From Candidatus Edwardsbacteria bacterium RifOxyA12_full_54_48 (GTDB lineage Bacteria > Edwardsbacteria > AC1 > EtOH8), in the NCBI GenBank assembly GCA_001777915.1, contig MFFN01000002.1, positions 248,001 through 312,000 of the forward strand: DNA of 64,000 nt. Reading direction: 5' to 3'. The notes under the pieces are model-generated. The model worked only from the letters and a program-made list of their open reading frames with translations. It did not search any database and was not told the DNA's origin. Positions 33,461 to 41,020 of this stretch are shown one piece after another. A program made the translations under genes and the position numbers. Within the stretch, counting starts at the first letter, position 1, and the number at the start of each line of letters is the position of its first letter.

Positions 33461-34645
33461 TTAACCTACCTTAAGCATTTGCAGGATGATTTCCCTGATC
33501 CCGGGGGCGACCAGCGATACGGCCAGGCCGATTATCAGCAGCAGCACAATGACGGCCTTGCTCCAATCCTGGCCCTTGAGGGTGCCCAGCAGCATCGGCT
33601 CCTTGGACAGGTAGGCCGAGGCGGCATACAACTCCTCTCCGATCAGGGTGTAATCGCAGGCGGTGATGAAGAACGGCAGCTGGTGAATGGCGTCTGTGCC
33701 GGCTATCTGGATGGCCCCGGTCTCGGCCCCGGTCTCGGCCAGGATCAGGGATTCCGCCCAGAACATGCCCATGAAAAAATTGGTGGCCGGTTTTTCCCGG
33801 GCCATGATGCCGTCCACCCCCGAGGCGAAGCCCATCTGGCTGTCGGTCAGGTAGAACACCGAATCGTGGTTATAGGCGTCGGGGCGGCCGATCTCGTTGT
33901 AGGCCTCCTTGACGATCTCCTGGGCCACGGTGAACACCACCGGATCGCGGTTGGGCACCAGCAGCGGGGTGTCGTATTCGGCGGTCTTCTTGGCCACCTG
34001 TCCCAGGATGTTCAGGGCGGCGATGGTGGCCACATCCGAGATGCTAGAAAGACCCGGAACGTAAAGAATGGGGCGGCCCATCTCGGTGGCCCGTCCCACC
34101 GCCTCCTCCACCGCCGCCAGCCCGGCGATGCGGCGGATGAACAGGCTCTGGCCGCTCTTGGCCCGGCCGATGAATATCACCACGATAAGGGTGAATAGGA
34201 TGCAGCCGATCAGAGCGTTGATGCGCATGGTGTTGAACCACTGCTCCGCAGACCTGGCCGAGACAGACACCAGGCTGTAGGCCTGGCTCTCCCGGCCCAC
34301 CGCCTTGACCTGGTAGAAATAATCCTTCCCGTTGTCCGGGACATCCTGGTCGTCAAAACTGGTGAAACCGTAGGGCACATAACCCACTTTGATAAATTCC
34401 CCCTCCGGTGTTTCCGACCGCAGGACCTCATAGCCCTCGATCATTTTTTTGACCTCGTCCGGCGACGCCTGCCAGCTAACAGTGATGGCATGTCCGGCAT
34501 CATTGGGGGTATCGGCAGCCTTGATGTCGGACGGCGGGGCAATGGCCGGCACGGTAACTGTCGGTTCGGCCGGTGCCGCTGGAGCTGCGCAAACCACAGC
34601 TGCCCAGAACATCACCAACAGCAGGCCGGTGATTTTAAGCCTCAT
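33461..34645 (-). CDS. FN3-domain membrane protein with conserved cytosolic domain (DUF6754-like), cassette A gene 1
   Basis: A 394-residue protein: signal peptide MRLKITGLLLVMFWAAVVCAAPA, one fibronectin type III-like domain (SDIKAADTPNDAGHAITVSWQAS to YFYQVKAVG, about residues 40-120), a membrane helix (about 140-160), then a conserved domain (RRIAGLAAVEEAVGRATEMGRPILY; ALNILGQVAKKTAEYDTPL; REKPATNFFMG; QIAGTDAIHQLPFFITACDYTLIGEELYAASAYLSKEP) and a final helix. I recall this domain as DUF6754-like; function unknown. Start chosen for its signal peptide and GGAGAAG site. Confidence 0.83.
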   Translation of the reverse strand: MRLKITGLLLVMFWAAVVCAAPAAPAEPTVTVPAIAPPSDIKAADTPNDAGHAITVSWQASPDEVKKMIEGYEVLRSETPEGEFIKVGYVPYGFTSFDDQDVPDNGKDYFYQVKAVGRESQAYSLVSVSARSAEQWFNTMRINALIGCILFTLIVVIFIGRAKSGQSLFIRRIAGLAAVEEAVGRATEMGRPILYVPGLSSISDVATIAALNILGQVAKKTAEYDTPLLVPNRDPVVFTVAQEIVKEAYNEIGRPDAYNHDSVFYLTDSQMGFASGVDGIMAREKPATNFFMGMFWAESLILAETGAETGAIQIAGTDAIHQLPFFITACDYTLIGEELYAASAYLSKEPMLLGTLKGQDWSKAVIVLLLIIGLAVSLVAPGIREIILQMLKVG

Positions 34646-34733
34646 CAATCTTCTCCGTTTAATAGTTTTAGCTGATTTTAAACAATTATATCCTTTATAT
34701 CCTTCGAACATTTAAAACTGCTCTTGGCCCGGC

Positions 34734-35366
34734 TTATTTTATCAGATGTATCCAATCGGTGAACAGGAACTGCATCCGGGCGATCAGCAGGGATACCCGG
34801 GCCATCACGGTATAGCCGAAGGTGGCCCCGAAGCCGATCATCACGAACCAGATGCCGACGTTGGCGGTCACCTTGATCGGTCCCTTATGCTCCCGGGAGA
34901 AGTAGAAATAGGTGATGGTGCTGATCACCCCCGCCATCACCAGCAGGCCCACCATCAGGCCCTTCTGGGGGTCCCAGATGTTGCTTAGCATGGAGGTGTT
35001 GATCATGGTGCCCTGGATCTGTTTTAAAACGTCGGCCTCAAAGGTGACCGGGATGGACATCCCGTTCCAGAAGCCCAGGCTGACCGCGATGGGTATCAGG
35101 ATCAGGTGGTTAAGTTTGGGAATGAACCTGAAAAAGTACATCATCCCGATGGCCATGGGGATCAGGGTTATCCAACGATGGTTGGCCAAGGGGGTGACGA
35201 TGTAGGGCAGGGTGTAATTGTTCCAGTACAGAACGATGAAATAGCCCACCGAAAGGCCGGTGAAAAGGTGTTCGGCGAATCTGAAGGCCGGGTTATCCTT
35301 GTAAAGATAGGAGAAAATGGCCAGGCTTAAAAGGGCCGCTATCCATATCCAGATATTTGTGCTCAT
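34734..35366 (-). CDS. Uncharacterised six-helix membrane protein, cassette B gene 4
   Basis: A 210-residue paralogue of 31325-31957, identical in length, with the same landmarks: YKDNPAFRFAEHLFTG, GMMYFFRF, ADVLKQIQG, YFSREHKGPIKVTANVGIWFVMIGFGA and MARVSLLIARMQFLFTDWIHLIK. It ends with the same Leu-Ile-Lys. About half the residues look identical by eye. AAGGATATAAAG precedes the ATG. Last gene of cassette B; 88 bp separate it from cassette A. Confidence 0.85.
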   Translation of the reverse strand: MSTNIWIWIAALLSLAIFSYLYKDNPAFRFAEHLFTGLSVGYFIVLYWNNYTLPYIVTPLANHRWITLIPMAIGMMYFFRFIPKLNHLILIPIAVSLGFWNGMSIPVTFEADVLKQIQGTMINTSMLSNIWDPQKGLMVGLLVMAGVISTITYFYFSREHKGPIKVTANVGIWFVMIGFGATFGYTVMARVSLLIARMQFLFTDWIHLIK

Positions 35367-35406
35367 CTTTATATCCTTAGTTTTGAAAGTTCTGAAAATG
35401 ACGGGG

Positions 35407-36258
35407 TTATTTTTTCTGCTCGATCTTTTTGGAGATGAAATATCCGATATTCCCCAGGATGATCAGCAGGATGATCAGCAGGTGCGAATAGGCAATGGCC
35501 CCCATGGCCTTGCTGGCTACATCCGGTTTGTGGTAATACCCCGCATCAACGATCATTTGTTCGTATTCCGCCCCGCCCTTCATGCCGCCCAGCTGTCCGA
35601 TAAACTGCTTGGTCTGCAGGAAGGGATAATTATCCGGAGCCATCACCGCGGTCTGCCCGGCCCCGATCTTAACGCCGAATTTAGTACCGGCAAAAATCAT
35701 CCAGCTTACCGGATAGGTGGAGCCGGCCAGGGACAGCACCATGGCGATGTCATCGTAGTTGTGAATGTTTTTCATCATGGGAAGGCTGTCGTAGGGTGTC
35801 TGGTAATAATCCAGCGGCAGGGCCTTTTTGACATTGACCCCCATCTGCAGCATGATGATGGTGCCCCCGGGCCTGAAACCAAAATAGCAGTAATCCTGGC
35901 CCAATTTTTTATCGTACTCCCTGGCCACCTGGGTAATGATCCCTTCGCCTATGGCGTCGCCCTGAGGAGCCAGGGACATCCCCACAACCTTTACCCCCCG
36001 GGCAAAACAATGCCGCAGCACCGCCCGGGCCATGGGATCCAGCTCGGCGGCCACCTGGGGATCGTAATCGAAGGATACCAGCAAGGAACGCCCATTGGGT
36101 TCGATTTGATCTACATAATCATAAATACCCTTGGTGGCGGAATCAACATAGAACCGGGGTTTTATGTTGAACAGCAGCGGCACCAAAATAGACAACAGCA
36201 GCAGGGCGAATACGATCCGGCGATCAAGCTTTCCGAACTTGGCTAAAAACTTAAGCAT
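35407..36258 (-). CDS. Uncharacterised membrane-anchored extracytoplasmic protein, cassette B gene 3
   Basis: A 283-residue paralogue of 31968-32816: N-terminal anchor (RRIVFALLLLSILVPLLF), extracytoplasmic domain with FDYDPQVAAELDPMARAVLRHCFARGVKV, YDSLPMM, AGSTYPVSWMIFA, GAGQTAVMAPDNYPFLQ and GMKGGAEYE, and a C-terminal helix (LLIILLIILGNIGYFI). The ATG at 36258 follows the gene 2 stop by 1 base; a longer in-frame start at 36288 would overlap gene 2 by 29 bases and is not needed. Confidence 0.82.
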   Translation of the reverse strand: MLKFLAKFGKLDRRIVFALLLLSILVPLLFNIKPRFYVDSATKGIYDYVDQIEPNGRSLLVSFDYDPQVAAELDPMARAVLRHCFARGVKVVGMSLAPQGDAIGEGIITQVAREYDKKLGQDYCYFGFRPGGTIIMLQMGVNVKKALPLDYYQTPYDSLPMMKNIHNYDDIAMVLSLAGSTYPVSWMIFAGTKFGVKIGAGQTAVMAPDNYPFLQTKQFIGQLGGMKGGAEYEQMIVDAGYYHKPDVASKAMGAIAYSHLLIILLIILGNIGYFISKKIEQKK

Positions 36259-36259
36259 A

Positions 36260-36886
36260 TCAGTGCCCCCCCATCCAGTTGCGTTCAATTCCCAGAATGA
36301 TCTTCAGGGAGGTGGCGGTGATGCCCAGCCCGATGCCGAAGGTGATGCCCCGTTTGGCGGCCATATTGGGGATCAGCATCAGCCATTCCGAAAACTTGGG
36401 CAGGCCGCTCCAGATGGCGGCCCCCTGCGGGATCAGGCCCAGCATCACGATGAAAGCCGAGATCAGCAGCATGGTGGCCTCGGTGGATTTGGCCCGGAAG
36501 GCCCGGTAGCTGGCCGAGGCCATGTAAAAGGCCAGGATGGCGAACATGGTGGCCTGCATGGGGGCCAGGGCGTAATTGAACACCTTCATGTAAAAACTGC
36601 CCTCCCGGGTGCCGCTGAACACCGCCGCCAGGATCATGAACAACGCCGCTCCCAGATAGACCAGGCTGTAGCCCCAGCCCTTGGTCTTGCGGGAGATCTT
36701 CAGGATATGGTGGCGCACCAAGCTGTCCACCGCGATCACCGAGGCGAAGACAAAAAGGATCAGATCCCATTCGATCATGGTATTGAAGGCTATCTGCGAC
36801 GGCCGGCTGGGGATGAAGAACTGGATGATGAAGGCCACTCCCAACACGAAGACTATGCCCAGGGGAATATTTTTTTTCATATTCAT
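36260..36886 (-). CDS. Uncharacterised membrane protein, cassette B gene 2
   Basis: A 208-residue paralogue of 32813-33451 with the same block AMFAILAFYMASASYRAFRAKSTEATMLLISAFIVMLG (dash-free in the middle except small changes) and the same tail NMAAKRGITFGIGLGITATSLKIILGIER. About six helices. AAAGG precedes the ATG. Encoded 6 bp after gene 1 of the cassette. Confidence 0.82.
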   Translation of the reverse strand: MNMKKNIPLGIVFVLGVAFIIQFFIPSRPSQIAFNTMIEWDLILFVFASVIAVDSLVRHHILKISRKTKGWGYSLVYLGAALFMILAAVFSGTREGSFYMKVFNYALAPMQATMFAILAFYMASASYRAFRAKSTEATMLLISAFIVMLGLIPQGAAIWSGLPKFSEWLMLIPNMAAKRGITFGIGLGITATSLKIILGIERNWMGGH

Positions 36887-36892
36887 TTACCT

Positions 36893-38029
36893 TTAGTGAA
36901 TTCTGAATAGGTTGTAGATAAGATCGGAACGAAAGATCAGGGCCGTCAGGGTGCCCAGCAGGACGAACAGGATGATCACCAGTTTGCAGGCATCCTGCCC
37001 CTTCAGGCTTCCCACCAGCAGCGGTTCCTTGGATAGGTAGGCCGAGGCGGCGTACAGCTCCTCGCCGATCAGGGTGTAATCGCAGGCGGTGATGAAGAAC
37101 GGCAGCTGGGAGATCTGGTCGGTCCCGGCTATCTGGATGGCCCCGGTGGCGGCGCCCGATTCGGCCAGCACCAGGGATTCGGCCGCATAGTAACCCATGA
37201 AGAAGTTGGTGGCCGGCTTCTCGCGGACCATTATCCCGGCCAGGGCCGCGGCGTATCCCATCTGGTCCTGGGTGATGAAGTATACCGAGTCCTCCTTGAA
37301 CAGATCCGGGCGGCCCGCGCTCTTGTAGCCCTCCTTGACCATCTCCCGGGCCACCGCATGAACCACCGGGTCGGCGGTGGGAACGGTCAGCGGGGTATCA
37401 TACTCGGCGGTCTTCTTGGCCACCTGCCCCAGGATGTTCAGGGAAGCCACGGTGGATATGGAATCTATCCATCCGATGCCGTTGCAGTAAAGTATCGGCC
37501 GCCCCATCTCGGTGGCCCGGCCTATGGCCTCCTCCACCGCATCCAGGCCGGCAATACGCCGGATGAACAGCTTGCCCTTGCGGGCCCAGTAGATATACAA
37601 AAGGGTGATGGCGATGAAAAGAAAGGTGCCGAACAGGGTGTTCAGCTTGCCGGTGTTGAACCAGCTCTGGGTGGTGGCTATCGGCCCGGCTGTAGCGCTT
37701 ACCGCACTGTCCCCGTTTTCGTTGATGGCCACCACCTTATAATAATAATCCCGACCGATGAGCTCGACGGAATTGTCCTCGTGCTCAACGGCCCCCTTGG
37801 GGACCCAGGCGATCATCCGGAAGGAATCGTTTGGCAGCATGGACCGCTCGATATTGTAGCCCATGAACCCCGGCTCATTTTCCGAGGGGGATGATTGCCA
37901 TTCCATGATGACGATGGAACCGTCATCATTGGGAGCGTCAGTCAGCTTGACATCGATCGGCGGCTCCAGCCCCAAAGCCAGAACGGGCAGCAGCAGGCAG
38001 GCCATCAGTACCATTTTCAGTTTGCCCAT
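36893..38029 (-). CDS. FN3-domain membrane protein with conserved cytosolic domain (DUF6754-like), cassette B gene 1
   Basis: A 378-residue paralogue of 33461-34645: signal peptide MGKLKMVLMACLLLPVLALG, FN3-like domain (VKLTDAPNDDGSIVIMEWQSSP to YYYKVVAIN), helix (TLFGTFLFIAITLLYIYW), then RRIAGLDAVEEAIGRATEMGRPILY, SLNILGQVAKKTAEYDTPLTVP, REKPATNFFMGYYAAESLVLAE and QIAGTDQISQLPFFITACDYTLIGEELYAASAYLSKEP, and a C-terminal helix. The cytosolic part is strikingly similar between the two copies, the FN3 parts much less so. AAAAGGG precedes the ATG. Confidence 0.83.
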   Translation of the reverse strand: MGKLKMVLMACLLLPVLALGLEPPIDVKLTDAPNDDGSIVIMEWQSSPSENEPGFMGYNIERSMLPNDSFRMIAWVPKGAVEHEDNSVELIGRDYYYKVVAINENGDSAVSATAGPIATTQSWFNTGKLNTLFGTFLFIAITLLYIYWARKGKLFIRRIAGLDAVEEAIGRATEMGRPILYCNGIGWIDSISTVASLNILGQVAKKTAEYDTPLTVPTADPVVHAVAREMVKEGYKSAGRPDLFKEDSVYFITQDQMGYAAALAGIMVREKPATNFFMGYYAAESLVLAESGAATGAIQIAGTDQISQLPFFITACDYTLIGEELYAASAYLSKEPLLVGSLKGQDACKLVIILFVLLGTLTALIFRSDLIYNLFRIH

Positions 38030-38080
38030 AATGTCCCTTTTATATTTGTGGGTTTATATTAATATTTTTTACTAAATCTG

Positions 38081-38104
38081 CCACAAAGGCACTAAGACAC
38101 TAAG
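38081..38104 (+). repeat. Period-8 repeat, left end of GxxExxY unit 3
   Basis: CACAAAGG CACTAAGA CACTAAG preceded by C, inward-facing; inverted partner at 38508-38532. Confidence 0.8.
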
Positions 38105-38108
38105 TATA

Positions 38109-38501
38109 TTACAAAATTAGCCGTTTAATCCCATTTTTGATAATGGGTACGTTGACATTAATAAGGAATTCAAGGCGTTTTCCGGTCATCTTTAGATGAC
38201 TGAGCAACTGTGCTTCCCAGACGGGATTTACTTGATCAACAGCCTTCAGCTCGCAGACAACTAGATCATCCACTAGTACATCAAGCCGCAATCCTTCTTC
38301 AAATATTATTCCGTCATATTTTACCGGGATATCTATTTGCCGTTTTGATTGAAAACCCATTTTAGACAATTCATGGCAAAAGCATACTTCATAAACCTTT
38401 TCCAGCAATCCTGATCCTAATTTCCTGTGGACCTGATATGCAGCATCCACGATACCCTTCGCTATTTTCTCTTCAGATACTGAAAGAGGTTTAAACCCCA
38501 T
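38109..38501 (-). CDS. GxxExxY protein, PD-(D/E)XK nuclease-like (unit 3)
   Basis: A 130-residue GxxExxY-family protein: IAKGIVDAAYQVHRKLGSGLLEKVYE, then nuclease-like D in GLRLDVLVDD and ExK in VVCELKAVD, and hydrophobic LEFLINV near the C-terminus. The whole gene lies between inverted period-8 repeats, 4 bp from one and 6 bp from the other. It is set between the 4Fe-4S gene and membrane cassette B of the dehydrogenase operon, same orientation. Function unknown. Confidence 0.9.
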   Translation of the reverse strand: MGFKPLSVSEEKIAKGIVDAAYQVHRKLGSGLLEKVYEVCFCHELSKMGFQSKRQIDIPVKYDGIIFEEGLRLDVLVDDLVVCELKAVDQVNPVWEAQLLSHLKMTGKRLEFLINVNVPIIKNGIKRLIL

Positions 38502-38507
38502 GATTCT

Positions 38508-38532
38508 CTTTGTGCCTTGGTGTCTTTGTGGT
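38508..38532 (-). repeat. Period-8 repeat, right end of GxxExxY unit 3
   Basis: On the minus strand CCACAAAGA CACCAAGG CACAAAG, directly upstream of the GxxExxY start codon and inverted relative to 38081-38104. Confidence 0.8.
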
Positions 38533-38540
38533 TAAAGAAA

Positions 38541-39056
38541 TCAAGATAGCAGTTTAAAGAACCTTACATCCTTTTCCTTGCCCTTGGGGATGGTCAGGGT
38601 CACCAGCGGGGTCTTCCCCTGGGCCTTGGTATTCAACACTTTGATAACTTTGGCCTGGCAGCATTCCTTTCCTGCCCGGTCCAGGGCAGCGACCAGATCC
38701 CCCTTCTCCGGCAGGGGCAGGAACTCGTAGGGCATGGTGACGGCGCTTTCGGCATCCGAATATGCCGCGTCGATCACGAAGATGGCCAGGCCCGGGCAGC
38801 GGGAGACGCAGACGGTACAGCCGTTGCATTTGTTATGATCTGCCTGTGGCAGGGCGTTGATATTATCGCCCACCGATATGGCGTTGCGGGGGCAGCTGGT
38901 CTCGCAGGGGTTGCAGGGGATCTCCTGGAAGCATTCCAGCACCGCCACCGGGCCTTTCTTCAGCCGTTCCTCGGAAGGCCAAGCGGTCTGGATGTCCGAG
39001 GCGTCGGCCAGGCCGGTCGTTTTCAGTTTATCGGATATCATTAAAGTTTCCAGCAT
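38541..39056 (-). CDS. 4Fe-4S dicluster protein of the dehydrogenase operon
   Basis: A 171-residue protein with two [4Fe-4S] motifs, CNPCETSCPRNAI near residue 52 and CNGCTVCVSRCPGLAI near residue 77, and a C-terminal domain of about 75 residues. Similar ferredoxin-type subunits occur with HcnB-type subunits in dye-linked proline/amino acid dehydrogenases. A second Met (residue 6, MISDK) could also be the start. The 5' end has a partial duplicate at about 39809-39850, on the other side of the nucleotidyltransferase pair. Confidence 0.85.
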   Translation of the reverse strand: MLETLMISDKLKTTGLADASDIQTAWPSEERLKKGPVAVLECFQEIPCNPCETSCPRNAISVGDNINALPQADHNKCNGCTVCVSRCPGLAIFVIDAAYSDAESAVTMPYEFLPLPEKGDLVAALDRAGKECCQAKVIKVLNTKAQGKTPLVTLTIPKGKEKDVRFFKLLS

Positions 39057-39069
39057 TCAAACAGTTTAA
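39013..39069. repeat. Direct repeat flanking the nucleotidyltransferase pair (copy 1)
   Basis: The first bases of the 4Fe-4S gene and its leader (GAAACTTTAATGATATCC, then CGATAAACTGAAAACGACCGG on the minus strand), preceded by AAACTGTTTGAATG. A diverged copy lies at 39809-39850, and the AAACTGTTTGA part recurs at the end of the HcnB-like gene near 39896-39911. Confidence 0.55.
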
Positions 39070-39106
39070 GCCGTTTTGGTTCTGGGCCCACTTAAGTTTA
39101 CTGTTT

Positions 39107-39565
39107 TCATTTATCTTTTATAAGCGGCATCAGATTTTCAAGATCAACTTTATCTTGTAACCGGTTGGCAGCGCGTTTGGCACTGATCAAGTCCTTAAGA
39201 CCAATAAAATAGGTATTGGTTTTGCCGAATTTACTTTTCTTTCTGTTGGGCCATGCCTTTTTAAAAGTCAATCCTGCAATGTCGGTAAGAATATCAATCC
39301 GGACCGGTTCAACCCCTATCTGGAAAATTGTGCCTTTTATCGCCAGATCGTTTATACTGATTTTATTTAGCGGGGCGCCGAAATCGGACAAACATTTATA
39401 TACCTTACCTGCATTTTCAGCCGTCGGTTCTATCCATATATCCATGTCTTTGGTATACCGGGGTTGAGCATAATAGGAAACAGCAAAGGCTCCAATCAAA
39501 AGATATTTGACCTTACCGGTGTTGAAAATGCGTAATAGATCTTCGTAATCTTGGTATATCTCCAT
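39107..39565 (-). CDS. Nucleotidyltransferase-fold protein (AbiEii/DUF6036-like), AT-rich
   Basis: A 152-residue protein with a minimal nucleotidyltransferase core: YLLIGAFAVSYYAQPRYTKDMDIWIEP near residues 21-47 gives the G-(hydrophobic)-x-A and DxD metal positions, with a later Asp in PVRIDIL. It resembles small proteins of the AbiEii/MNT antitoxin-like groups. Its start overlaps the upstream small gene by 53 bp, so the two are coupled. More AT-rich than the flanking dehydrogenase genes and bounded by duplicated sequence, so probably inserted. Confidence 0.75.
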   Translation of the reverse strand: MEIYQDYEDLLRIFNTGKVKYLLIGAFAVSYYAQPRYTKDMDIWIEPTAENAGKVYKCLSDFGAPLNKISINDLAIKGTIFQIGVEPVRIDILTDIAGLTFKKAWPNRKKSKFGKTNTYFIGLKDLISAKRAANRLQDKVDLENLMPLIKDK

Positions 39566-39743
39566 TCCGCCCTTTCAATAAATAATATATTTTCAACATA
39601 TCCCACATAGCTTTCAGGCGTCCGGTTGAACCAACCCTTTGCCAAAAAGAACGATCAAATTCCCGGTTTGACGGACCCAAACGCTCTAGTTTGGTCATAA
39701 CCACTGGCTTCCTGCCCCTGGTTTTTATTGTTTCTCTTCCCAT
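39513..39743 (-). CDS. Small partner protein of the nucleotidyltransferase gene
   Basis: A 76-residue basic protein with conserved core MTKLERLGPSNREFDRSFWQ, then RLRRSITHFQHR at the C-terminus. I recall similar small proteins directly upstream of DUF6036-type nucleotidyltransferases in many genomes. The start may instead be the Met at residue 16 (39698). The pair overlaps by 53 bp in different frames and may be a toxin-antitoxin-like module; which member is toxic is unknown. Confidence 0.6.
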   Translation of the reverse strand: MGRETIKTRGRKPVVMTKLERLGPSNREFDRSFWQRVGSTGRLKAMWDMLKIYYLLKGRNGDIPRLRRSITHFQHR

Positions 39744-39808
39744 TATGAACCCATCGTTATTCCGTAGTTAAACATATTGCCGGCTAAATCATCCCCCGAA
39801 AGGCCTAT

Positions 39809-39850
39809 CCGGTTGGTTTTTGTTCATCGGATATCATAAACGTTTCAAAC
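39809..39850. repeat. Direct repeat flanking the nucleotidyltransferase pair (copy 2, remnant)
   Basis: On the minus strand GAAACGTTTATGATATCC then GATGAACAAAAACCAACCGG. It still encodes MISDEQKPTG followed by a stop, against MISDKLKTTG in the intact 4Fe-4S gene. This looks like a remnant of the 5' end of that gene left upstream of the inserted pair. Confidence 0.55.
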
Positions 39851-39897
39851 CTTTTGTCGCTGTTGGCGGCACCCCGCCAGCGGTGGTGGCAAACATT

Positions 39898-40989
39898 TCA
39901 AACAGTTTTGATCCTGCACTCTTTCAGTTTGCACTTCCCTTCCCGGGCCTTCTGTCCGAACGGCCCGGCCCTCAATCCGGCCAGCCGGCAGGCGGTGTCG
40001 TCAATCCGGCATTGCAGTTCCTTTGAGTCGCCCTTCAGGTATTTTACCGCCCCCAGCCCCGCCAGTTCGCCCTCCAGCATGGCGGTGGATGCCTCTTCGA
40101 TCCCGCTGACATCGCCGGCGGTGAATATCCCCGGGACGGTGGTCATCATCAGATCGTCGTGCCAGGCCACCTGGCCCCCCAGTTCCGGAATGTAGTTCAG
40201 CTGACAGCCGGCCTGCCATAAAAGTTCGGTCAAGGGGGAAAGCCCCACCGCCAGGCAGATGGTGTCCACCTCCAGGGTCTGCTGGGTGTCCCCTAGGGTC
40301 TGCCATTTATCGTCAATTCTGGATATGACCGCCCCGCTGACCATATCCCCTCCCAAAGCATTTAGGATGGTGTGGCGGGTTAAAATGGGCACCCCCGCCC
40401 GGGCGATCTTGGAGGCGTGCACCAGATAGCCTCCGATCTTGGGCAGGCCCTCGATGATGGCCTTGACCTGCACCCCGGCCTGCATCAACTGGTAGGAAAC
40501 GATAAGCCCGATGTTGCCGGAGCCCACCATCAGCACGCTGTTACCCGGCTTGATGCCGTAGACGTTCATCAGGGTCTGCACCGCCCCGGCTCCGTAGACA
40601 CCGGGCAGGTCGCTGCCGGGAAAGGATACGAAATTCTCCGAAGCTCCGGTGGCCACCAGAACGGCCCTGGGCTTGAGCGGTGTGACCTTCTCGTTCTGCA
40701 GCACCGCCACCGTCCCGTCGGAATAATATCCCACCGCCGAGGCCTGGCGCTCTATTTGGATGCCACGCTTCCCCATCTCCTGCTCCAGCTCCAGGCCTAT
40801 CTCAAAACCCCGGGTTCCGGCCCGCTCGGCCTTGGAACCGAAGAACATGTGGGTCTGCTTGATCAGCTGGCCCCCAATGGCCTGGTTCTCGTCAACTATC
40901 AGCGGCTCCAGGCCGAACTCCGAGGCCGACAGCGCCGCCATCAGCCCGGCCGGGCCGCCCCCGATGATAAGGAAGTCTGTATTTGTCAT
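39898..40989 (-). CDS. FAD/NAD(P)-dependent oxidoreductase, HcnB-like dehydrogenase subunit
   Basis: A 363-residue flavoprotein: N-terminal FAD motif DFLIIGGGPAGLMAALSAS, NAD(P) motif VLMVGSGNIGLIVSYQLMQAG near residue 155, and GIFTAGDVSGIEEASTAMLEGELAG near 290. It resembles HcnB/proline dehydrogenase alpha subunits but lacks a fused BFD domain, which is encoded separately at 31001. Encoded 31 bp after the HcnA-like gene. The C-terminus is Cys/Lys-rich and ends next to duplicated sequence. Confidence 0.88.
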   Translation of the reverse strand: MTNTDFLIIGGGPAGLMAALSASEFGLEPLIVDENQAIGGQLIKQTHMFFGSKAERAGTRGFEIGLELEQEMGKRGIQIERQASAVGYYSDGTVAVLQNEKVTPLKPRAVLVATGASENFVSFPGSDLPGVYGAGAVQTLMNVYGIKPGNSVLMVGSGNIGLIVSYQLMQAGVQVKAIIEGLPKIGGYLVHASKIARAGVPILTRHTILNALGGDMVSGAVISRIDDKWQTLGDTQQTLEVDTICLAVGLSPLTELLWQAGCQLNYIPELGGQVAWHDDLMMTTVPGIFTAGDVSGIEEASTAMLEGELAGLGAVKYLKGDSKELQCRIDDTACRLAGLRAGPFGQKAREGKCKLKECRIKTV

Positions 40990-41020
40990 GGGTCCTTAAA
41001 AGCCGTAGAGTAGTATTGAT

